From Microlunatus sagamiharensis (lineage in GTDB: Bacteria > Actinomycetota > Actinomycetes > Propionibacteriales > Propionibacteriaceae), in assembly GCF_900105785.1 (NCBI RefSeq), contig NZ_LT629799.1, forward strand, positions 2,232,001-2,296,000: DNA of 64,000 nt. Direction: 5' to 3'. Positions 57,851 to 64,000 of this stretch are shown here, one piece after another. A program made the translations under genes and the position numbers. Every line of letters starts with the position of its first letter. The first letter of the stretch is position 1. The notes beneath the pieces are model-generated. The model was not told the origin of the DNA. It ran no database searches and saw only the letters and a program-made list of their open reading frames with translations.

Positions 57851-59359
57851 ATGACCGCCGAGGCAGAACGACCCGACGACGTGCCGGAGTCCGAGGGAGG
57901 CACCCCCACCCGCAGGGCGAACTTCGTCGTCGTGGCCAACCGGCTCCCGGTGGACCGCGTCGAGCACCCCGACGGCACGACCACCTGGCGCACCTCCCCG
58001 GGCGGCCTGGTGACCGCCCTGGAGCCCGTGATGCACTCCCACCACGGAGCCTGGGTCGGCTGGCACGGCGCCCCCGACGAGGTCCTCGACCCCTTCGAGA
58101 ACGACGGGCTGGAGCTCGTGCCGGTCCCGCTGTCGGCGGGCGAGGTCGAGGACTACTACGAGGGCTTCTCGAACGCGACGCTCTGGCCGCTCTACCACGA
58201 CGTGGTCGCCCCGCCGGAGTTCCGGCGGGAGTGGTGGGACGCGTACGTGCGCGTCAACCAGCGCTTCGCCGACCGGACCGCCGCCGTCGCCGACGAGGGC
58301 GCGGTGGTGTGGGTCCAGGACTACCAGCTCCAGCTCGTGCCGCAGATGCTGCGCGAGCAGCGGCCGGACCTGCACATCGGCTTCTTCCTGCACATCCCCT
58401 TCCCCCCGACCGAGCTCTACATCCAGCTGCCCTGGCGCGACCAGATCCTGCGCGGCCTCCTCGGTGCGGACCTGGTCGGCTTCCAGCTCGGCGGCGGTGC
58501 GCAGAACTTCCAGCGCCTCGTGCGCCAGCGGCTGCACCTGGACACCCGTCGCGAGTTCGTGCACGCCGCGGACGGCCGGACGGTCATGGCCCGCGCCTAC
58601 CCGATCTCCATCGCCGCCGAGTCGCTGCACGAGCTCGCCTCGAGCGACAAGACCGCGGCGCGGGCGGCCGAGATCCGCGACGACCTCGGCAACCCCAAGG
58701 TGCTGCTGCTGGGCGTGGACCGGCTCGACTACACCAAGGGCCTGCCCGAGCGGATCCAGGCGTTCGGCGAGCTCGTCGCCGAGGGCCGGATCGACCCCGA
58801 GGAGGCGGCGCTGGTCCAGGTCGCCACCCCGTCGCGGGAGCGCGTCGAGCAGTACCGCCACCTGCGCGACGACATCGACCGGCAGGTCGGCCGGATCAAC
58901 TCCGAGGTCGGCCGCATCGGCCGCCCGCCGATCACCTACCTGCACGCCTCCTACCCCCGCGACGAGATGGCCGCCCTCTACCGCGCGGCCGACGTCATGA
59001 TCGTCACGCCGCTGCGAGACGGCATGAACCTCGTCGCCAAGGAGTACGTGGCCTGCCGGCAGGGCGACGACGGCGCGCTCGTGCTGAGCGAGTTCGCGGG
59101 CGCGGCGCGCGAGCTGCGCCAGGCGTACCTGATCAACCCGCACGACATCGACGGGCTCAAGGAGACGATCCTGGAGGCGATCAACGCGCCCGCCCGGGTC
59201 AAGGCCCGCCGGATGCGGCTGCTGCGCCGCCAGGTCTTCGAGCACGACATCGACAGCTGGGCGCGCGCCTTCCTCGACGACCTCGACCGCGTCGTGGGCG
59301 ACCAGCTCGACTGGCCCGCCCGGGCGCTCGGCGGCGCGCCGACCCGCGAGCAGGGCTGA
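57851..59359 (+). CDS. otsA: Trehalose-6-phosphate synthase
   Basis: A 502-residue GT20 glycosyltransferase making trehalose-6-phosphate from UDP- or ADP-glucose and glucose-6-phosphate. [12 protein letters not shown] and [14 protein letters not shown] at the N-terminus, [16 protein letters not shown] and [14 protein letters not shown] mid-protein, [17 protein letters not shown], and [18 protein letters not shown] in the C-terminal nucleotide-binding domain are all intact. Divergent from otsB. A strong terminator follows. Confidence 0.95.
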   Translation: MTAEAERPDDVPESEGGTPTRRANFVVVANRLPVDRVEHPDGTTTWRTSPGGLVTALEPVMHSHHGAWVGWHGAPDEVLDPFENDGLELVPVPLSAGEVEDYYEGFSNATLWPLYHDVVAPPEFRREWWDAYVRVNQRFADRTAAVADEGAVVWVQDYQLQLVPQMLREQRPDLHIGFFLHIPFPPTELYIQLPWRDQILRGLLGADLVGFQLGGGAQNFQRLVRQRLHLDTRREFVHAADGRTVMARAYPISIAAESLHELASSDKTAARAAEIRDDLGNPKVLLLGVDRLDYTKGLPERIQAFGELVAEGRIDPEEAALVQVATPSRERVEQYRHLRDDIDRQVGRINSEVGRIGRPPITYLHASYPRDEMAALYRAADVMIVTPLRDGMNLVAKEYVACRQGDDGALVLSEFAGAARELRQAYLINPHDIDGLKETILEAINAPARVKARRMRLLRRQVFEHDIDSWARAFLDDLDRVVGDQLDWPARALGGAPTREQG

Positions 59360-59373
59360 CCCTGCACCCCGGA

Positions 59374-59399
59374 CCGGGCCGACCACGAGGTCGGCCCGG
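59374..59399. terminator. Bidirectional terminator after otsA
   Basis: CCGGGCCGACC-ACGA-GGTCGGCCCGG is an 11-bp perfect stem with a tetraloop. It sits between the convergent otsA and phosphatase genes. Confidence 0.8.
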
Positions 59400-59410
59400 G
59401 TCGTCCGGCC

Positions 59411-60288
59411 TCAGCCGAGCCGCGTACGCAGCCGCGCCAGGTCGTCGGACGAGAGGCCGCAGCCCTCGGTGAGGTAGCGCTCGAACGTGCCGTAGTCCTT
59501 GGTCAGCTGGTCGCGCGCCGCGCCCAGCCAGGCGAGGTCGACGCGGCCGCCCGAGTACGCCTTGGTCGCGAGGTAGTCGGCGTCGCGCTGCTCCTGGGCC
59601 ACCCCGGCCACCCGCTGGGCCAGCTCGGAGAGCCAGCCCGTCCGGTCCTTGCCCCGGCGCAGTGGATGAGCACGGGGGCCTTCGAGCGGGCGACGAGGCG
59701 CAGCACGCGGCCGACCGACTCGCGGCTGGCTGCACGGGTGACGTAGCCGCGGTAGAACTCGTCGTAGGTGCCCGCGTTGCTGATCCGGTACTGGTAGCGC
59801 TTCACGCCGGGGATCGAGGGGTCGCTGCCCGAGTTCATCGCGACCATCGACTCGACGCCGAGGTCGGAGACGATGCGCTTCTCCAGCGCGCTGCAGCCGT
59901 CGAGGTCGTCGGTGCGCCACAGGTCGCGCACCCCGAGGACCGGGCGGAAGTTCCGGGCCGTGCTCAGCCGGACCCGCTCCGCCGGCCGGTCCACCGCGCC
60001 GACGCCGGAGCCCCACCAGACCGTGCCCCGCTGGAACTGCTGGGCATAGGTGTTGCGGCTGCTGATCCGGCGCTTGACCTCCCGCTTCAGCGGGGCGCCG
60101 AGCACGGCCTTGCCGCCCGCCGCGAGGTAGGTCTGCTTGATGCGGCCGACCACGGGGACCGCGGCCTGCGCCGCGCGGGGTGCTCCGACCAGGGCCGAGG
60201 CGGCGAGGCCCAGGGCGCCGCCGAGGACGACCCGGCGCGACAGCGGGCTCGCGGCCGGGAGGACGAGCTCGTCCGAGGTCTGGGTCAC
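59411..60288 (-). pseudogene. Tat-exported tyrosine-protein phosphatase, frameshifted in the catalytic loop
   Basis: A Y_phosphatase3-type dual-specificity phosphatase. The N-terminus PLSRRVVLGGALGLAASALVGAPRAAQA is a twin-arginine signal. NFRPVLGVRDLWRTDDLDG and APVLIHCAG lead to the active site, but the frame then shifts; the other frame continues GKDRTGWLSELAQRVAGV to RTRLG. One missing base in the run 59652-59655 (four C on the plus strand, five would restore HCAGGKDRTG) explains it. It may be a sequencing error or a genuine inactivation. Confidence 0.82.
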
Positions 60289-60461
60289 GGGAGTCCTCCT
60301 CGCCGCTCCGGCGGGGTCCGGGGCGTTCGTAGGACAGGAGCGTAAGCGGTGAGCGCGCGGTCGGCCGCGTCGACGACGTGACGAAGACCACCAGCCCGGA
60401 CCAGCCCGGAACCGGGACGGGCGCCACGGGCGCCGCGTGGAGGAAGGGGCCGGGGCGCGGA

Positions 60462-60482
60462 CGGGGCCCGTGAAGGGCCCCG
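60462..60482 (-). terminator. Terminator downstream of tRNA-Asn
   Basis: CGGGGCCC-GTGAA-GGGCCCCG is an 8-bp perfect stem, 6 bases past the encoded CCA of tRNA-Asn on the minus strand. The remaining gap to 60289 shows nothing recognisable. Confidence 0.65.
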
Positions 60483-60487
60483 ACGCG

Positions 60488-60563
60488 TGGCTCCCCCGAC
60501 TGGACTCGAACCAGTAACCTGCCGGTTAACAGCCGGCTGCTCTGCCAATTGAGCTACAGGGGA
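60488..60563 (-). tRNA. tRNA-Asn (GTT)
   Basis: On the minus strand the acceptor TCCCCTG pairs with CGGGGGA, the D arm is GCTC/GAGC, the anticodon arm CCGGC-TGTTAAC-GCCGG type stem carries GTT, and the T arm is ACTGG/CCAGT around TTCGAGT. The 3' CCA is encoded. Anticodon GTT reads Asn codons. It lies near dnaG, as in many actinobacteria. Confidence 0.96.
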
Positions 60564-60578
60564 TCGGCCTGCGGAACA

Positions 60579-61190
60579 TTACCAGCCCGCGGAGGCCGGT
60601 CCGTACTCCGACTGCAGTTCGGCGGTCGCCCGGGCCGCCTCCTCCTCGACGCCCTCGGCGCTCCAGGTGAGCCCGCGGGTGAGGCTGGAGTGCCAGCTGA
60701 GCCCCCCGCCCTCCCCGAGGTCGCGCCGTGCGGTGATCGTGACCCCTCGCTCGCCGCGGATCGGGACGAAACGCTCGACGACGATCGTGGCCGCCACCCG
60801 CTCGCGGAACAGCTCCGGCAGCCGACCCGGTTCGCTGAGACCGACGCGACCCCGCCGACCGCCGTAGAGGGTCCAGGACAGCGAGCGCGACTCGGCGTTC
60901 CAGCCCCCGTGCTCGACGAGGTGCCAGGGGACGTGGCGCCAGCCCGACCCCTCGTCCGCGGCCGCTCGATCCGCACCGCCGTGGTCCGTCCCGTCATCGT
61001 CGTCCTCGGCGCTCGCCCGGGGCGCGTCGTCCAGCACGGAGAGCAGGGCCGGGCTGCCGACGACGAGACCGCCGTCCGAGCGCGCCCAGGCCAGGATCCG
61101 GGCCGGTGCCCCCGGGTGCGCCGCGATCGAGGCACGCCAGGCGTCGTACGCCTCCGGCGGCAGCCCGCGGGAACCGAACCGGAGCCTCAT
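60579..61190 (-). CDS. Conserved hypothetical protein
   Basis: A 203-residue soluble protein with no family I can name. MRLRFGSRGLPPEAYDAWRASIAAHPGAPARILAWARSDGGLVVGSPALLSVLD at the N-terminus and SLSWTLYGGRRGRVGLSEPGRLPELFRERVAATIVVERFVPIRGERGVTITARRDLGEGGGLSWHSSL suggest an alpha/beta domain with several strands; the Asp-rich middle is a linker. It is probably conserved because the sequence is not low-complexity. It sits directly upstream of tRNA-Asn. Confidence 0.7.
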   Translation of the reverse strand: MRLRFGSRGLPPEAYDAWRASIAAHPGAPARILAWARSDGGLVVGSPALLSVLDDAPRASAEDDDDGTDHGGADRAAADEGSGWRHVPWHLVEHGGWNAESRSLSWTLYGGRRGRVGLSEPGRLPELFRERVAATIVVERFVPIRGERGVTITARRDLGEGGGLSWHSSLTRGLTWSAEGVEEEAARATAELQSEYGPASAGW

Positions 61191-61307
61191 CGGGCGGCAG
61201 GACGAGAAGGCATGCCGACCATTGTGGCGCCCCGCGACGACCGGTCGCTCCCGGCGCGACCCGTGGTCCGTGCGTGCTCACGAGGCGCTCCGGGGGTCCT
61301 GACCGGT

Positions 61308-61352
61308 CGACCGGCCCGGGCGGCACCCCCCTGACGCCCCCCGGGCCGGTCG
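61308..61352. repeat. 13-bp inverted repeat upstream of the LuxR-type gene
   Basis: CGACCGGCCCGGG (61308-61320) is perfectly complementary to 61340-61352, with a 19-base spacer. It lies in the divergent region 61191-61434 and could be a hairpin or regulator site. The same region has a perfect -35 TTGACA at 61405-61410. Confidence 0.55.
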
Positions 61353-61434
61353 GTCTCACACTGTGCGCGAGGCGGGGGCGCCGCCGAAGTCCCGGATGAC
61401 ACCATTGACAGACCCGCCTTGGTACCGCTAGAGG

Positions 61435-62241
61435 ATGCACGTGACGCCACCACGCTCGACGGTCGAACGGACCACCGTCGCGGCCCCGGCGGGCGCCCCC
61501 GCGGACCCGCTGCTCGACCTGGCGGGCCGGCTCGCCGCCGCGACGACCTTGACGGCGCAGGTCGACGCGACCCTCCCGTTCCTGGCCCACGAGCTCCGCG
61601 CCGCCGTGGCGGTCTTCGCGGTCGCCGGCTCGCGGGCCGCGGGGGTGCGGTGCTGGCCTCCGGACCCCCGCTGGGCGGCCGCGCTGCGCGACACCCTCGG
61701 CGCCTCCTGGGAGGGCGGTGAGCTGACCCGCTGGCACCAGCGGGTCGGGGTGGTGCCTGCGGTGAGCGTGCACGACGTGACGACCGGGTGGGGAACCCGG
61801 CCCGGGCTCGTCCTGCAGCACGCCGGCCGCGTCCTGCACGAGCTCGTGGTGGTGCCGCTCTCCCGGTCGGGGACGACCGTGACCGCCTACCTGGTCGGGC
61901 GCTACGAGCAGCCCTTCGGCCCGGCGGAGCTGGCCCGCGTCCGGGCGGTCCAGGCCGTCCTGGTCGCCTCCCACGGCCGCTTCCTCCGGCCCCCGGACCC
62001 CGCCCTGACCGCCCGGCAGCAGTCCGTGCTGCGCCTGCTGGCCGAGGGCCGGACCGTGAAGGCCATCGGCTCCCGGCTCGGCATCAGCCAGAGCACCGTC
62101 GACAAGCACGTGCGCGACCTCTACCGCCGCCTCGGCACCCAGGACCGGGCGTCGACCATCCGCTCCGCCCAGGTCCGCGGGCTGCTCGACGGGATCGTGG
62201 GCGAGGACTGGCAGGACCTGCTCATCGCGCCCGCGCGCTGA
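61435..62241 (+). CDS. LuxR-type HTH transcriptional regulator
   Basis: A 268-residue regulator with an N-terminal GAF-like region (about 20-170) and a C-terminal LuxR helix-turn-helix: LTARQQSVLRLLAEGRTVKAIGSRLGISQSTVDKHVRDLYRRLGTQDRASTIRSA. TTGACA lies 24 bases upstream. AGAGG is adjacent to the ATG but ideally spaced for the GTG two codons later (61441), which may be the true start. Target genes are unknown. Confidence 0.87.
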   Translation: MHVTPPRSTVERTTVAAPAGAPADPLLDLAGRLAAATTLTAQVDATLPFLAHELRAAVAVFAVAGSRAAGVRCWPPDPRWAAALRDTLGASWEGGELTRWHQRVGVVPAVSVHDVTTGWGTRPGLVLQHAGRVLHELVVVPLSRSGTTVTAYLVGRYEQPFGPAELARVRAVQAVLVASHGRFLRPPDPALTARQQSVLRLLAEGRTVKAIGSRLGISQSTVDKHVRDLYRRLGTQDRASTIRSAQVRGLLDGIVGEDWQDLLIAPAR

Positions 62242-62276
62242 CCGCCCGCGCCGCGGCGGCCGCGGTGCGGACGGCG

Positions 62277-63149
62277 TCACGACCCCACCTCGGCGAGCGC
62301 CTCACGCGAGCAGCGCGAGCGGAGCAGCCCCAGGGCCCGGACCTCGGCCCGGCGGACCCGCCCGAGCGGCACGCCCAGACGACGCGCGACGCCCGACAGG
62401 CTCGACGGGCCACCGCCGTCGAAGCCCATCCGCAGCTCGATCACGCTGCGGTCGAAGCCGTCGAGCGACGCGAGCAGCCCCCGCGACCACCCCGCCGGCT
62501 CGTCGCCGTCCTCGGCTGACCCGGGCGTCCCGGTCGTCCTGCCGGACAGCCGGTGCAGGGTCTCGTCGTCGAGCGCGTCCAGCGAGCGCGGGGCCCGCTG
62601 CCCGAGCAGCCTGGCGGTCCACCCCACCTCGCGCCCCAGCGCGGCGGCCACCTCCGCGACGCCCGGCTGCCGGCCGAGCTCCTGCACCAGCGCCGCCTCG
62701 ACCCCACGCGCCGCCCGCAGCTGCCCGCTGCGGCTGGCGGGCATGGTGACCGCCGCGACGAAGCGGGTGGCCGCGGTGCCCACGGCGGCGCGGATCCCGT
62801 AGGTGGCGAAGGTCGAGAAGCGGACGCCGCGCCGGTGGTCGAAGCGCTCCACGGCGGCGATCAGGCCCAGGCACCCCTCCTGGAAGAGGTCCGGGTGCGC
62901 GGCGGCGCCGCCGTAGCGCGCGACGACCGCGCCGACGAGACCCAGGTTGGCCGCGACGAACTCCTGCTGCGCCGCGGCGCCGAGCGACTCGAGGACGCGG
63001 AGCTCCTCGTCCGCGGCGTCTCCCCGCCACGGCACGGCGGGGTCGTCGAGGGCCGCGCGGGCGAGCACGCCGGCCTCCACGGCCTGCGCCCAGGCGGCGA
63101 CCTCCACCGTGCGCAGGTCGTCGGGGGCGGGGGTCGTCACGGCGGGCAC
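62277..63149 (-). CDS. Sigma-70-family RNA polymerase sigma factor
   Basis: A 290-residue sigma factor. Region 2: FVAANLGLVGAVVARYGGAAAHPDLFQEGCLGLIAAVERFDHRRGVRFSTFATYGIRAAVG, with DLFQEG and RFSTFATYGI for core and -10 binding. Region 3 is RAARGVEAALVQELGRQPGVAEVAAAL and region 4 is LDGFDRSVIELRMGFDGGGPSSLSGVARRLGVPLGRVRRAEVRAL. It belongs to the group 2/3 type but is divergent from SigA (for example YGIRAAV where SigA has WWIRQAI). Lies near dnaG; possibly alternative sigma. Confidence 0.87.
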   Translation of the reverse strand: MPAVTTPAPDDLRTVEVAAWAQAVEAGVLARAALDDPAVPWRGDAADEELRVLESLGAAAQQEFVAANLGLVGAVVARYGGAAAHPDLFQEGCLGLIAAVERFDHRRGVRFSTFATYGIRAAVGTAATRFVAAVTMPASRSGQLRAARGVEAALVQELGRQPGVAEVAAALGREVGWTARLLGQRAPRSLDALDDETLHRLSGRTTGTPGSAEDGDEPAGWSRGLLASLDGFDRSVIELRMGFDGGGPSSLSGVARRLGVPLGRVRRAEVRALGLLRSRCSREALAEVGS

Positions 63150-63275
63150 GACGGGAGTGTTCTCTCCTCGCGCCCGGTCGTGCCGGTCGTCGGGACGGAC
63201 CTGTGGACGACGGGTCGCCGCCCGGCGCAGCTGTGGACGGGCTGCCCCCGTGGACGGCGGGCTGCTAAGCCGCGC

Positions 63276-64000
63276 CTAGTCCTGGGCGCCGATCCGGCGG
63301 GTCTGCAGCGCCTTGCGGCGTGCCTCCAGCACCACGAGCTCGGCGAACATCGCGTTGTACTTCTGCTGCGCCTGCACCGGGTTGGTGCGTTGGAGCCGCG
63401 ACTTCAGGGTCGCGATGCTCCGCATCACGGTCAGCAGCTGCAGGCCCGCGGTGTGCGCGACGACGAAGCGCTCGTCGGGCGCGCCCTGCAGGGGCAGCGG
63501 CTCCACGGTCAGGGACACGACGAGCGAGCGCAGCTGCTCCTCCTCCACCGCCTCTGTGACCCGGTGACCCCACGCGCCGCTCCCCTCGTCGGCCTGCGCC
63601 TTCTCGACGGCGGTGAAGACGGCTGCGTACGCAGGGTGGGTGAAGTCGGCGGCGCTCAGCCCGTCCCAGTGCTCGGGGAACTTGTCCGGCGCCTGCACCA
63701 GGAGCTGCGCGGTCTCGCGCTCGAGCGCGAGCTGGCGGTCGCGAGGGTCGGGCAGCGGCGTGCCCCGGGGGGCCGGGGTCGGCGATGCCGCCTCGCCACC
63801 GTCCTGAGGACCCTCGGGGCCGTCGGGGCCGCGCTGGCCCCGACCCGGCTCGGGACGGGACGGGGACGTGCGCCGGCTGGAGCGCGACGCCGCGCGCGAC
63901 ACCTCGGTGCGGACCTCCTCGGGGTCCATGCCGAGCAGGCCGGCGAGCTCACGGGCGTAGCCGTTGACGAGCCCGGAGTCGCGGATGCTGCCGACCAGCG
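63276..64000 (-). CDS. dnaG: DNA primase, C-terminal part (cut by the window edge)
   Basis: The 3' end of dnaG; the gene continues past the right edge. About 241 residues are visible. LVNGYARELAGLLGMDPEEV belongs to the end of the RNA polymerase domain, then a Ser/Pro/Arg-rich linker, then the helicase-binding C-terminal domain: RQLALERETAQLLVQAPDKFPEHWDGLSAADFTHPAYAAVFTAV, ending NPVQAQQKYNAMFAELVVLEARRKALQTRRIGAQD. DnaG makes RNA primers at the replication fork. Confidence 0.93.
   Translation of the reverse strand, partial: LVGSIRDSGLVNGYARELAGLLGMDPEEVRTEVSRAASRSSRRTSPSRPEPGRGQRGPDGPEGPQDGGEAASPTPAPRGTPLPDPRDRQLALERETAQLLVQAPDKFPEHWDGLSAADFTHPAYAAVFTAVEKAQADEGSGAWGHRVTEAVEEEQLRSLVVSLTVEPLPLQGAPDERFVVAHTAGLQLLTVMRSIATLKSRLQRTNPVQAQQKYNAMFAELVVLEARRKALQTRRIGAQD

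Noticed and set aside
57838-59472. Long alternative frame over otsA
   Set aside because: The frame starting at 57851 encodes complete OtsA motifs; the other is Arg/Ala-rich noise.
1-64000. Insertion sequences, prophage, CRISPR arrays or toxin-antitoxin modules
   Set aside because: No transposase, integrase, phage structural, cas or recognisable toxin gene is present; no regular spaced repeats were found.

Overview
The window is very G+C-rich. Third codon positions are almost all G or C, GTG starts are common, and genes often overlap by 4 bases (ATGA/GTGA). TPP and SAM-IV-type riboswitches, a fused YkoDC-type thiamine-precursor transporter, an F420/PPOX-like protein and a dnaG / tRNA-Asn neighbourhood point to a chromosomal segment of an actinobacterium, plausibly of the Propionibacteriales. 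This is inference from gene content. I see no insertion sequence, prophage, CRISPR array or replication origin.

Left part (1-17 kb): a three-gene HAD / GT87 / PrsW run whose last stop codon lies inside a CAU tRNA; a TetR / SnoaL divergent pair with a palindromic operator; an aldo/keto reductase; a secreted fibronectin-EEP nuclease-like protein; an inositol-dehydrogenase-like oxidoreductase; a TPP-riboswitch-controlled ECF transporter; a frameshifted beta-propeller gene; an MFS exporter; a 2-hydroxyacid dehydrogenase; and a BLUF blue-light sensor divergent from a polyol-type dehydrogenase pair.

Middle (17-37.8 kb): a carbohydrate/polyol section (zinc alcohol dehydrogenases, SDRs, transaldolase-like protein, PfkB kinase, mannitol-dehydrogenase-family protein, LacI regulator); a translationally coupled larE-larB-larC-dioxygenase operon for the nickel-pincer cofactor without larA; a MarR-controlled pair; small conserved hypotheticals punctuated by a dispersed hairpin repeat; and a ROK regulator divergent from a DUF1479 oxygenase with two matching operator-like palindromes around a good promoter.

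Sulfur block (39-51.2 kb, all minus strand): two SAM-IV-type riboswitches. The right-hand one precedes an amino-acid ABC transporter (permease, ATPase, lipoprotein). The left-hand one precedes a coupled operon of class-V PLP enzyme, glutathione-transferase-like protein (disrupted), two luciferase-like flavin monooxygenases, an FMN reductase and a flavin reductase. A FAD/NAD(P)-binding protein gene lies between them. Together these look like uptake and oxidative desulfurization of an organosulfur amino acid when SAM is low.

Right part (51-64 kb): a GNAT enzyme, a CzcD/ArsR metal-efflux pair with a 20-bp perfect palindrome on the ArsR start codon, a TMEM175-like channel coupled to a 50-residue proline-rich peptide and an SDR, trehalose synthesis (otsA/otsB), a Tat-exported tyrosine phosphatase broken in its catalytic loop, tRNA-Asn, a LuxR-type regulator, a sigma-70-family factor and the 3' part of dnaG at the right edge.
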